The notes below the pieces were generated by a model. That model was not told where the DNA came from and searched no databases. It saw nothing but the letters and a program-made list of their open reading frames with translations. Shown here piece by piece: positions 1-7,864 of a stretch of DNA of 63,591 bases. A program made the translations under genes and the position numbers. The DNA is from Elusimicrobiota bacterium. GTDB lineage: Bacteria; Elusimicrobiota; Elusimicrobia; UBA1565; UBA9628. Location of the stretch: assembly GCA_016182905.1 (NCBI GenBank), contig JACPFR010000001.1:1-63591 (forward strand), given 5' to 3'. Every line of letters starts with the position of its first letter. Positions within the stretch are counted from its first letter, which is position 1.

Positions 1-506
1 CGAAGCCGCCGGAGCCCGCGAAGCCCGCCGCTCCGCCGGCCGCCGCTCCGCCGCCCGCCGCTCCGCCGCCCGCCGCCGAGCCGCCGCCCGCCGCCGAGCC
101 GCCCAAGGCCGCGGAGCTCCCGCCGGAGGCGCCCAAGGAGCAGATCCGCCGCGTGGCCTATATCTATACGTCGTCCTGCTCGGAGATGAAGACGACCTTC
201 GCCGCGTTCCTGAGCCAGGCCGCGCGCACGATCTCGAAGAAGCCGCTGTTCCTGCGCGAGGTCCTGGCGCTCGAGGTCGCCGCGTCGACCGATCCGAACG
301 CCGTGGTGGCGAAAGCCCAGCAGACGAAGGCGGTCGCCATATTGGCCGTCGTCGAGGACTGGCCTTCGGCGAAGACGGACGACCTGTCCGAGGCGTGCTC
401 GCGCGCGAACCTCCTGTTCCGGGCGGTGGCGCCCGCGGACGCGCAGAAGAAATCCACGGCCGTCGACGTCATCGTGGACATGATGCTCCTCCCGGGGGAA
501 GGCTGA
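1..506 (+). CDS. C-terminal part of an unrecognised Pro/Ala-rich protein (cut by window edge)
   Basis: The frame is open from the left edge (first complete codon at position 3) to the TGA at 504-506, so the start lies outside the window. The first ~50 visible residues are almost only Pro and Ala with some Glu and Lys (PPPAAEPP type), which looks like a flexible linker. From about nt 153 a compact ~117-residue segment follows, starting AYIYTSSCSEMKTTF, with strand-like stretches such as AVAILAVVEDW; a GTG at 153 would be an alternative start but the linker upstream argues for one long protein. I do not recognise the domain. The stop shares one base with the ATG of the next gene (TGATG), so the two are probably co-translated. 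The next protein also carries a long Pro/Ala linker, which suggests both belong to one assembly. Confidence 0.6.
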   Translation, partial: KPPEPAKPAAPPAAAPPPAAPPPAAEPPPAAEPPKAAELPPEAPKEQIRRVAYIYTSSCSEMKTTFAAFLSQAARTISKKPLFLREVLALEVAASTDPNAVVAKAQQTKAVAILAVVEDWPSAKTDDLSEACSRANLLFRAVAPADAQKKSTAVDVIVDMMLLPGEG

Positions 507-2395
507 TGGATCGCTGGGAGATCCGGCCTTCGCCCAACGCCGAGGACCCGCAGCGGCACCTCCTGCTGCTGCGAGGGGGCGTCGCGGACGTCGCGGCCGT
601 GCTCAAAAAGTTCGGGGCCTTGTGCGGCCGGCCCACCCCTCTCGACGGCGAGGAATACAACCTCAGCTTCGTGCTGCACAAGGTGACGCCGGAGGTCAGC
701 GAGAAGCTCAACGACTGGCTCGGCAAGATGTCGCCGAAGCCGGCGCCGGCTCCCGCCGCGGCTCCGCCTCCGCCGCCCGCGACCCCGCCGCCGAATCAAC
801 TGCCGCCTATGCCCGAGATCCCGCCGATGCCGACGCTCGCGCCGGCCGCGAACGCCGTCCCGCCGCCGCCTTCGCTGATACCGCCGCCTCCGCCTTTGAG
901 CGGCATCCCTTCGGCGTCGATCTTGCCGCCCCCGGGCGACATACTTCCGCCGATCCCGCTGCCGCCGGGTATGACGCCGCCCCCGCCGGCCGCCCTGCCG
1001 CCGGCGAAGGAGCCCTTGATCTCCCTCGGACCCGAGGCCGCGTTCACGCCTCCCGCCCCGATGTCGCCGCCGCCCGCGCCCGTTCCGACGCCCGCGCCGG
1101 CGCCGGCGCCGGCGACGGCTCCGCCCACCGAGGTGCGCATGGCCACGCCGGGTCCGGCTGCGACCCCCGCTCCGGCCGAGGCGGCGCCGATCGCCGTGAA
1201 CCCCGCCTCGACGGCGCTGACCGACGAGCTGCGTCCCGATTGGACCTTCGAGACCTTGCTCGTCGGCGCGTACAACCGCTTCGCGCACGCGGCGGCGATG
1301 TCGGTGGTGACCTCTCCGGGCTCGATGTACAACCCTCTTTTCCTTTACGGCGTGCCGGGGACCGGCAAGTCCCATCTTCTGTACGCGATCGCGAACTCCA
1401 TGTCGAAGGGGCTCGGCACGTCGTCCTTGCTGGTGACCTCGGGGGCGCGCCTCTCGCGCGTGGTGAGCGCCGCCGCCGCGAGCGGGAACATGGCCGCGAT
1501 CGACAAGAAGGTCGCGGACTCCAAGGCGATCTTCGTCGACGACATCCACCTGCTCGCGATCACCGACCAGAACAAGGACCTCCTCGCCAAGATCTTCAAG
1601 TCGTTCTTCGACCGCAGCCAGCAGGTCGTCATCACCTCGATGTACCCGCCGAAGGCGCTCGGCACGCTCGAGGAGGCCCTGAAGTTCACGTTCTCCAAGG
1701 GCTGGTCGGTGGACCTGAAGATCCCGAGCCCGAACATCCAGCGCGACCTCGTCGCGGCCGTGGCCGACCGGGTCGGCGCCCAGCTCAGCGGCGACGAGAT
1801 CGGCCAGCTCTCGGACAAGCTGATCCTGTGGGGCTATCCCGACATGTCACTGTGGACGCGGCGGATCGCGGCCCTGCGCAGGATCCGCGCGGCCGCCGGC
1901 CAGCCCTCGCCGCTGATGGACCTGCTGCGGATCATCTACGAGCCGATCACGATCGGGTCCGAGGCGCCGCCCGTGTCGACGGCGGCCGCGACCTTCTCTC
2001 CGCCCGGCGCGCCCGCCGGCTCGGAGCCGCTGGCGATCGTCGTCCCGAAGGGCCAGCAGGGCCTGGGCGAGTACGCCGCGTCCCTGTTCCTGGACACCGG
2101 CGTCAAGAACGGCTTCACCCGCCCCTACCGGTACGCGATGATGGGGACCTACGACGCGATGCAGCAGGTCGGCGTGCCGTTCCAGATCGCGGACATGTGC
2201 CATCGCGCGGGCGTGTCGCGGGCGCTCGTCGTCGGGCCCGGCGCGGATTCCCCGCTGGCCGCGCGCGCCAACGAGTTCGGCCACGCGGTGCGCCGCATCC
2301 TGGACAGCTCCGGGGTGGCGACCGGCTGGGTCCCGCACGCGCAGGTGCACATCGCGGCCCACTACGTGAACGCGCACCTCGACTTCGAGCGATGA
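506..2395 (+). CDS. DnaA-like AAA+ ATPase with Pro-rich linker, no DnaA DNA-binding domain
   Basis: 629 aa. Residues 1-75 form a small N-terminal domain (MDRWEIRPSPNAEDPQ onward) that I do not recognise. Residues ~76-232 are a Pro/Ala linker. Residues ~245-515 resemble the DnaA/Hda AAA+ core: the lead-in LRPDWTFETLLVGAYNRFAH matches the DnaA 'TFdnFvvG.sNrfA.aa' entry, Walker A is GVPGTGKSH (282-290) and Walker B is AIFVDDIHLL (from 341). The last ~110 residues (from QGLGEYAASLFL) are a separate domain of unknown role, in the place where DnaA has its helix-turn-helix origin-binding domain, which is absent. The ATG at 506 overlaps the upstream stop; a longer reading from 395 would overlap the upstream gene without support. 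It is unlikely to be the replication initiator. A scaffold or regulatory ATPase is more likely, perhaps for a cell-envelope or motility assembly, but this is inference. Confidence 0.75.
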   Translation: MDRWEIRPSPNAEDPQRHLLLLRGGVADVAAVLKKFGALCGRPTPLDGEEYNLSFVLHKVTPEVSEKLNDWLGKMSPKPAPAPAAAPPPPPATPPPNQLPPMPEIPPMPTLAPAANAVPPPPSLIPPPPPLSGIPSASILPPPGDILPPIPLPPGMTPPPPAALPPAKEPLISLGPEAAFTPPAPMSPPPAPVPTPAPAPAPATAPPTEVRMATPGPAATPAPAEAAPIAVNPASTALTDELRPDWTFETLLVGAYNRFAHAAAMSVVTSPGSMYNPLFLYGVPGTGKSHLLYAIANSMSKGLGTSSLLVTSGARLSRVVSAAAASGNMAAIDKKVADSKAIFVDDIHLLAITDQNKDLLAKIFKSFFDRSQQVVITSMYPPKALGTLEEALKFTFSKGWSVDLKIPSPNIQRDLVAAVADRVGAQLSGDEIGQLSDKLILWGYPDMSLWTRRIAALRRIRAAAGQPSPLMDLLRIIYEPITIGSEAPPVSTAAATFSPPGAPAGSEPLAIVVPKGQQGLGEYAASLFLDTGVKNGFTRPYRYAMMGTYDAMQQVGVPFQIADMCHRAGVSRALVVGPGADSPLAARANEFGHAVRRILDSSGVATGWVPHAQVHIAAHYVNAHLDFER

Positions 2396-2444
2396 CCAAG
2401 CCTAAGCGCGGAAATGGTCGCGTCGATCGCTTTCGGAGGCGACC

Positions 2445-4400
2445 ATGACCGGCGCCGCGGCCGTCGTCGGCGTGCTGTCCTCGGGGGTCGCGGCCGCCGC
2501 GCTCTGGTGGTGGTTCTCGTTCCGCAAGGTCCTGCCCCTCGAGCGCGAGGCGCGCGCGCTGCGCGCCGAGCTCGAGGACCTGCGCCGGTTCGCCGTCGAG
2601 GCGCTCGACCTCGACGCCGCCGTGCGCCGGCCGGGGCACGCCCTCGAGGAGGCGGCCAGCCGCGTGCTCGGCGCCCTGCACCGGCGTCAGCCCGAGCTCA
2701 GCCTCGCCGCCTTCGCGCGGCGCCCGGACGGCAGCGCGGCGCTCCTCGCGCACCGCGGCGGTCCGTGGGCGCGGCTCGAGCTTTCCTCGTTCCGCTTCGA
2801 CGCCGGGCTGCTCTCCCGCGCGGCCGCGTCCGGGAGCTCCTCGTGGAGCCTCGGCGACGCCGGGGGCGAGGCGGACGCCCTGACCCGGGGTCTCGCCCAG
2901 CAAGGATACAGCTCGGCGGCCGCCGGCGGCTGGACCGACGAGCGCGGCGCGGGCGTGGTACTCGCGGTCCGCTCCGGCCCGGGGGACGACGGCGAGACCC
3001 TGACGTCCCGGCTCGAGCTCGCGGCCGCGGCCCTGCGCTCGGCCGCGGCGCTCGCCGCGGGCCTGTCGGACCTCTCCAGCTCCCGGGAGAAGCTCGAGGG
3101 AGGGCTGTCGGCCGCGATGGAGGAGCTCACCGCGGCCCAGGACCGCCTGATCAAAAAATCAAAGGAAATCAAGACTTTGCACGACGTGGCCGGGGCGCTC
3201 AGCTCGCGCGCGGCGCAGGCGCCCTCGACCTTGGCGGCGATCGTCTCCATCGTGGCGCGCTCCCTCGAGGCGGACCTCGTCGCGTTCCTGATCCTCGACG
3301 AGGCCACCGGCGAGCTCGTGACGCAGTCCGGCGCCTACGGCTTGGAAGGGGAGGAGATGCTGTACCGCCTGGCGCTGACCGACGAGCGCTCTTCTTCCGT
3401 GCGGGTCTTCAAGACGCGTCGGCCGTTCATGACCGGGGACGCCCAGAACGACCCCCAGGTCAACGCCCATTACACCAAGATGTGGAGCATCCACTCGCTG
3501 ATGGTCGTGCCCCTCGTTTTGGAAGACCGGTGCATCGGAGTCATGCGCGTCGGGAGCAAGCGCCGCGACGCGTTCTCCGACGAGCAGATCGCCCTGGTGT
3601 CGGTCATCGCGGAGGAGGCGGCGATCATCGTGGAGACCGCCATTTTGAACCGGAGATTGGCCAAGACGGCGGAACAATTGGCCACCCTCAATCGTATGAA
3701 GGATGAGTTCGTCTCGACCGTCAGCCACGAGTTCAAGACTCCCTTGACCACGATCTCGGGATTCCTGACCGTGATGCTCGAGGGCGACACGGGACCGCTC
3801 AACGCACAACAGATGAAATTCCTCTCCATCGCGAAGGCCGCGTCGAAAAGGCTGTCGGGGCTCGTCTCCGACCTGCTCGACCTGTCGCGCCTGGAGGGCG
3901 GGGCGAAGATGGAGCTGGGGCCCTTCGACCTCGGGCGGCTGGTGCTCGAGTCGGTCGAGAACCACCAGCCCTCGGCCGCCGAGGCGAGCAAGACGCTCTC
4001 CGCCGAGGCCCCGGGCGTGCTGCCCAAGGCCCTCGGCGACGAGCGCTGGATGCAGCTCGTGCTCGACAACCTCGTCTCCAACGCGATCAAGTTCACCATG
4101 CCCGGCGGCCGGGTGCGCGTGCGCATCCAGGACAAGGGGGAGTTCGTGATGGTGTCCGTCTCCGACGACGGCATCGGTATTCCTCCGGAAGACCGCGAGA
4201 AGGTATTCGAGCGCTTCTACCGCGCCGGCAACCGCTCCCAGGTCAACGCGCCCGGCACGGGGCTGGGCCTCGCCATCGCCCGCGAGGTCGTCGACAAGCA
4301 CGGCGGCAAGATCTGGCTCGAGTCGGAGCTCGGCAAGGGCACCACCTTCCACTTCGTCGTCCCCGCGGCCGGCCGCGAGCGGCAGGAAGCGCAGAATTGA
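2445..4400 (+). CDS. Membrane-anchored GAF-domain sensor histidine kinase
   Basis: 651 aa. A single hydrophobic segment at residues ~5-27 anchors it in the inner membrane. A poorly conserved region (30-200) is followed by a coiled coil (~205-243), a GAF-type sensor domain (~244-405), then HisKA with the phospho-acceptor His428 in SHEFKTP, and a HATPase domain with N box (LVLDNLVSNAIKF), G1 (SDDGIGIPPED), F box (FERFYRAG) and G2 (GTGLGLAIA). All catalytic boxes are intact. The ATG at 2445 has a GGAGG Shine-Dalgarno sequence at 2435-2439. No response-regulator gene is visible nearby, so it is an orphan kinase in this window. It probably phosphorylates a remote receiver in response to a cytoplasmic ligand of the GAF domain; the ligand cannot be read from sequence. 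Confidence 0.93.
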   Translation: MTGAAAVVGVLSSGVAAAALWWWFSFRKVLPLEREARALRAELEDLRRFAVEALDLDAAVRRPGHALEEAASRVLGALHRRQPELSLAAFARRPDGSAALLAHRGGPWARLELSSFRFDAGLLSRAAASGSSSWSLGDAGGEADALTRGLAQQGYSSAAAGGWTDERGAGVVLAVRSGPGDDGETLTSRLELAAAALRSAAALAAGLSDLSSSREKLEGGLSAAMEELTAAQDRLIKKSKEIKTLHDVAGALSSRAAQAPSTLAAIVSIVARSLEADLVAFLILDEATGELVTQSGAYGLEGEEMLYRLALTDERSSSVRVFKTRRPFMTGDAQNDPQVNAHYTKMWSIHSLMVVPLVLEDRCIGVMRVGSKRRDAFSDEQIALVSVIAEEAAIIVETAILNRRLAKTAEQLATLNRMKDEFVSTVSHEFKTPLTTISGFLTVMLEGDTGPLNAQQMKFLSIAKAASKRLSGLVSDLLDLSRLEGGAKMELGPFDLGRLVLESVENHQPSAAEASKTLSAEAPGVLPKALGDERWMQLVLDNLVSNAIKFTMPGGRVRVRIQDKGEFVMVSVSDDGIGIPPEDREKVFERFYRAGNRSQVNAPGTGLGLAIAREVVDKHGGKIWLESELGKGTTFHFVVPAAGRERQEAQN

Positions 4401-5554
4401 ACGGCAACGAACGAATGAACCACAAAGACACCAAGACACGAAGAACGGAAGGGAGGGTCAACGTCGACGTTGACCTTCGTTCCGTTCGTTCTTGGTGTCT
4501 TGGTGTCTTTGTGGTCATTCCGTTCGTTTCCGGGTGCTCCTTCGGGCGGCTGAAGCCGGGGCTCACGAAGGAGGGCGCGGCCGTCGCCGTGTCCGCGCCG
4601 ACCGAGTCGGACGCGCGGCGGCTCGCGGTGGACGGCGCTCTCGAGCTGTTCCTGGCGCCCGGCTCCTCGGCCTCGGCGAGGATCGCGGAGGATTTCGGCG
4701 GCCGCGCGGCCGATTTCACCGGGCGCGCGCGCTTCAAGAAGGGGAAGGGCGTCGTCGAGCTCCGCTTCGCCAAGATGCTCCTCGCCCTGGACAAGGAAGG
4801 CCTTCTGCGCCCGGCGGGCTTCCCGTCGCAGGAGCCGCGCGTGCTGCTGCTCGTGTCCGAGCCGCAGGGGATACTCGACCTCGGCGTCGGGCCGGCGGCC
4901 GACGCCCTGCGCCGCGGCCTGTCGGCCTACGGCATGACGGCCATCGACGGCCGCGACCAGCTGAACAAATTCCCGGCCAAGGGCAAGGATCCCGCGGCGC
5001 TCGCCGCCGGCGCGTCGCGTCTCGGCGCGGAATGGATGGTCGTCGCCGCGGCCTCGGCGAGCGCGGAGCTCGATCCCGCCACCCTCACCTGGCGCGGCCG
5101 CGCGACCCTCGTCGCCGACCAATACGAGGTCAAGGACGCCGCGCCCGTCGGCCAGACGCAGTCCGACGCGTCGGTACTCGACACCTCGTCGGCCGCCGCC
5201 CGCGGCAAGGCCCTGGATCAGGCCGGGGAGGACGCGGCCTCCAAGGTCGCGGCCGAGATCACGCGCCGCCGGAGCGGCCGCTCGGAGGGCGCCGTCTTCG
5301 TCGTCGGCGGCTCCGGCCTCGACAGCCTGAAGCCCCTGCTCGCCGCTGTGCGCGGCGTGGAGGGCGTGGAGGGCGCGTATCTGGGCGTCTGGCGCGGCGA
5401 GGAGCAGAGCGTCGTCCTGCGCGTGTTCATGGCCGGGCTCAAGATCGACGGCCTGGCGGCGCGGCTCCTGCGGCGCTACCCGTCGCTCACCTTGATGTCG
5501 GTGGAGCCCGAGGCCGGCAGGCTCGCCGTCGAGCTGCCCGGGAGGGACGAATGA
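4397..5554 (+). CDS. Putative lipoprotein of unknown function
   Basis: 385 aa from a TTG at 4397 that overlaps the kinase stop (TTGA) and has AGGAAG seven bases upstream; an ATG at 4415 is the alternative (379 aa). A hydrophobic stretch WCLGVFVVIPFVSGC ends in a lipobox (VSGC, Cys47 from the TTG), so export and lipidation are likely. The N-terminal region and most of the hydrophobic core are encoded by the imperfect palindrome at 4404-4530, a repeat of intergenic type. The mature part has mixed alpha/beta character, with RVLLLVSEPQGIL, an Ala-rich helical region and a C-terminal piece AVFVVGGSGLDSLKPLL. The pattern recalls the fold of CsgG/LpoB/FlgT-middle-like envelope lipoproteins, but I cannot assign a family. 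It lies between a sensor kinase and comM, ending in an ATGA overlap with comM. Confidence 0.75.
   Translation: MNGNERMNHKDTKTRRTEGRVNVDVDLRSVRSWCLGVFVVIPFVSGCSFGRLKPGLTKEGAAVAVSAPTESDARRLAVDGALELFLAPGSSASARIAEDFGGRAADFTGRARFKKGKGVVELRFAKMLLALDKEGLLRPAGFPSQEPRVLLLVSEPQGILDLGVGPAADALRRGLSAYGMTAIDGRDQLNKFPAKGKDPAALAAGASRLGAEWMVVAAASASAELDPATLTWRGRATLVADQYEVKDAAPVGQTQSDASVLDTSSAAARGKALDQAGEDAASKVAAEITRRRSGRSEGAVFVVGGSGLDSLKPLLAAVRGVEGVEGAYLGVWRGEEQSVVLRVFMAGLKIDGLAARLLRRYPSLTLMSVEPEAGRLAVELPGRDE
4404..4530. repeat. Imperfect long palindrome of the CACAAAGACACCAAGACACG type
   Basis: Two arms read toward each other around a centre near 4465 (ACGTCGACGT). The left arm carries CACAAAGACACCAAGA (4421-4436) and the right arm its exact reverse complement TCTTGGTGTCTTTGTG (about 4498-4513), with imperfect pairing on both sides. 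Short repeats of this 'cacaaagacac.aagacacgaag' kind are familiar from intergenic regions of many environmental bacterial genomes. Here the copy is unusual because it lies across the start of a coding region and supplies the signal-peptide codons of the lipoprotein gene. Confidence 0.8.
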
Positions 5555-7086
5555 GCCTCGCGCGCGTGCACGCCATGGGCCTGAGGGGCGTCCAGGGCTA
5601 TCCCGTCCTCGTCGAGCTCGACCTGGCCAACGGCCTGCCCAACTTCACCACCGTCGGCCTGCCGGACGACGCGGTGCGCGAGGCGCGCGAGCGCGTGGCC
5701 GCGGCCCTGCGCAACTCCGGCTTCGCGATGCCCAACCGCCGCGTCACCGTCAACCTCTCGCCCGCGCGCCCGCGCAAGCAGGGCAGCCACTACGAGCTGC
5801 CGATCGCGCTGGCGCTGCTGACCGCCTCCGGGCAGGTCTCCGGCGGCGAGTGGACGCGGCGCTGGTGCGTGGTCGGAGAGCTCTCCCTCGACGGACGCGT
5901 CCAGCCCGTCAGCGGGGTCCTCGCGATGGCGGCCCGCGCCAAGGCCGCGGGATTCGCGGCGATCATGGTGCCGGAGGCCAACGCCGAGGAGGCGCGCGCG
6001 GCCGGCATCGAGGCGCTGCCGGTGGCGGACCTGCGCGAGGCCGCCGAGATCGTCGGGGGCGTCGCGCCCCGGCTCCGCGCGTCCGCTCCTGCGTCGGTCT
6101 CCGACGCCCCGGTCCTCGACCTCGCCGACGTGCGCGGCCAGTCCTCGGCCAAGCGGGCTCTCGAGATCGCCGCGGCCGGTGGCCACAACCTCCTGTTCGT
6201 CGGCGCGCCCGGCACCGGCAAATCCATGCTCGCGCGCCGCCTCCCGGGGCTGCTGCCTCCTTTGACGGGCGAAGAGGCCCTGGAGGTCACGCTCGTCCAA
6301 TCCGCCATGGGCCGCGCGACGCCCGGCCTCGTGCGCGAGCGCCCCTTCCGCGCGCCCCATCACGGCGCCTCCGCGGCCGCCCTGATCGGGGGCGGGCCCT
6401 CCTCGCGCGCCGGAGAGGCGTGCCTCGCCCACGGCGGCGTGCTGTTCCTGGACGAGCTCGCCGAGTTCTCCCGGCCGGCCCTCGAGGCCCTGCGCCAGCC
6501 CCTGGAGGACCGCTGCGTGAGCGTCGCCCGGGCGCGGGAGACCGTCGAGTACCCCTCGCGTTTCACGCTCGTCGCGGCGGCCAACCCCTGCCCCTGCGGC
6601 TGGCGCGGCCACCCCCGCAAGACCTGCGTGTGCGCCCCGAACGAGGTGGGCCGCTACCTGTCCCGTCTGTCGGGGCCGTTGATCGACCGCATCGATCTGC
6701 AGGTCGAGACGCCGTCCGTCGCCTTCGGCGACTGGGCGGCCGAGAAGACGACGGGGGAGACCTCCGCGGCGGTGCGGGCGCGCGTGACCGCCGCGCGCGA
6801 GCTCCAGCGGAAGCGGTGGGCCGGTGCCCCCGCCCCGCTCAACGCCTTCGTCGACGCGGCCGCGTTCCGCCGCTCCGCCCGCGTGCTCCCGGAGGCCCTC
6901 GACACCTTGGCCGCCGCCGAACGCAAGGCCGCCCTGTCCGCCCGCGCCCTCGACCGCGTCCTGCGCGTGGCCCGGACGATCGCCGATCTGTCGCACGACG
7001 ACGCAGTGGGAGCCTCCGCCGTCCTGGAGGCCGCCTCGCTGCGCGGCCTGGACCGTCTCCGGTCCAACCTGGAGGTCGCAGCTTGA
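5551..7086 (+). CDS. comM: ComM/YifB family Mg-chelatase-like AAA+ ATPase
   Basis: 511 aa, normal length for the family. It opens with the ChlI-type domain (MSLARVHAMGLRGVQGYPV) and the GLPDDAVREARERV segment typical of YifB. Walker A is GAPGTGKS at residues 218-225, Walker B is GVLFLDELAEF, and there is a Cys cluster (CPCGWRGHPRKTCVC) and a Mg_chelatase_C-type tail. The family is a hexameric helicase that promotes branch migration during integration of donor DNA in natural transformation (shown for Vibrio and Acinetobacter ComM). The ATG overlaps the upstream stop (ATGA) and has GGGAGGG just before it. dprA, another transformation gene, is three genes downstream. Confidence 0.95.
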   Translation: MSLARVHAMGLRGVQGYPVLVELDLANGLPNFTTVGLPDDAVREARERVAAALRNSGFAMPNRRVTVNLSPARPRKQGSHYELPIALALLTASGQVSGGEWTRRWCVVGELSLDGRVQPVSGVLAMAARAKAAGFAAIMVPEANAEEARAAGIEALPVADLREAAEIVGGVAPRLRASAPASVSDAPVLDLADVRGQSSAKRALEIAAAGGHNLLFVGAPGTGKSMLARRLPGLLPPLTGEEALEVTLVQSAMGRATPGLVRERPFRAPHHGASAAALIGGGPSSRAGEACLAHGGVLFLDELAEFSRPALEALRQPLEDRCVSVARARETVEYPSRFTLVAAANPCPCGWRGHPRKTCVCAPNEVGRYLSRLSGPLIDRIDLQVETPSVAFGDWAAEKTTGETSAAVRARVTAARELQRKRWAGAPAPLNAFVDAAAFRRSARVLPEALDTLAAAERKAALSARALDRVLRVARTIADLSHDDAVGASAVLEAASLRGLDRLRSNLEVAA

Positions 7087-7466
7087 AGAAGTGGATAGTC
7101 GTCATCGCCGTGCTCTACGGCACGTACTGGTACGCGAGCCGCCATTACAACTTCGCGGATACCTTGGTGTACGCCAAGAAGAATCCCCAGGCCTCGTGGG
7201 CCCCGGCCGCGGACTATTACGTGGGCCTCGTCTACTATCAGCGGGCCGAATACCAGAAGGCTCAGGAAGCCTTCACCCAGCTCCTCACCGATTACTCGAC
7301 CGGACCCTACACCGCGAAAGGCCTCCTTCGCCTGGCCTCGGCCGCCGAGGAGAACCGCGACTACGAGACCGCCCGCCAGTCGCTCCAGCGCTTCATCGAG
7401 GAGTTCCCCGATCACAAGGACAAGCGCCTCGCCGAGCAGAAGCTGGAGTACGTCAAGTTCAAATGA
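7083..7466 (+). CDS. Small TPR-repeat protein with N-terminal membrane segment
   Basis: 127 aa from a TTG that overlaps the comM stop (TTGA), with GGAGG about eight bases upstream. Residues 1-17 (MKKWIVVIAVLYGTYWY) are hydrophobic after two lysines, so it is membrane-anchored or exported. The rest forms about two TPR-like helical pairs (ADYYVGLVYYQRAEYQKAQE and RLASAAEENRDYETARQSL) with the aromatic and Ala pattern of BamD/YbgF-type repeats. It has no catalytic motif. Its place between comM and a regulator plus dprA may mean a role in the DNA-uptake apparatus, but this is only context. Confidence 0.8.
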   Translation: MKKWIVVIAVLYGTYWYASRHYNFADTLVYAKKNPQASWAPAADYYVGLVYYQRAEYQKAQEAFTQLLTDYSTGPYTAKGLLRLASAAEENRDYETARQSLQRFIEEFPDHKDKRLAEQKLEYVKFK

Positions 7467-7861
7467 GCGAGCTTCTCCCGTTCTCCCGCCTCGTCACGGA
7501 CGCGATGTCGCGCCGCGGCCTGGGCCTGCGGGAACTGTGCCGCCGGGCGAGGCTCGACCCGTCCTTCCTGTCGAAGGTGCTGACGGGAAAACGAAACCCG
7601 CCCGCCGAGGAGGATGTCCTGCGCCGGATGGCCGCGGTGCTGGAGACGGACGCCGTCGAATTGTTCGTCGCTGCCGGACGCATACCCTCGGAATGGGGAT
7701 CATTGACGAGCAACCCCGAGCTTCTTCGCCGCGTCGACGCCATGATGCATTCCGGTCATCCTCGAAAACCCATTCCGTTGCCGTCCAAATCAGTTCCTCC
7801 TTCGAGATCCTCGACGGTGCCGTTCTATTCCTCCAAACCCCTCGACGAGGAGCTGCTCTAA
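7463..7861 (+). CDS. XRE-family helix-turn-helix regulator
   Basis: 132 aa. The ATG overlaps the stop of the TPR gene (ATGA). Residues ~8-65 fit the Cro/C1 HTH fold: GLGLRELCRRARLDPSFLSK is the two-helix motif and is followed by VLTGKRNPPAEEDVLRRMA, the usual continuation. The remaining ~65 residues are polar and Pro/Ser-rich with no recognised domain. It probably binds DNA as a dimer. Lying inside a comM-dprA operon, it may regulate competence genes, but no operator is evident. Confidence 0.85.
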   Translation: MSELLPFSRLVTDAMSRRGLGLRELCRRARLDPSFLSKVLTGKRNPPAEEDVLRRMAAVLETDAVELFVAAGRIPSEWGSLTSNPELLRRVDAMMHSGHPRKPIPLPSKSVPPSRSSTVPFYSSKPLDEELL

Positions 7862-7864
7862 CCC

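Noticed and set aside
164-1549. 461-codon minus-strand frame at the left edge
   Set aside because: It is the antisense of the Pro/Ala linkers (hence Arg/Gly runs) and of the AAA+ core; no support of its own.
506-2395. Assignment as dnaA, the replication initiator
   Set aside because: The origin-binding helix-turn-helix domain is missing, the C-terminus is unrelated and no DnaA boxes or dnaN lie nearby.
622-2448. 608-codon plus-strand frame overlapping the DnaA-like gene
   Set aside because: Shadow frame; the Walker motifs are in the frame starting at 506.
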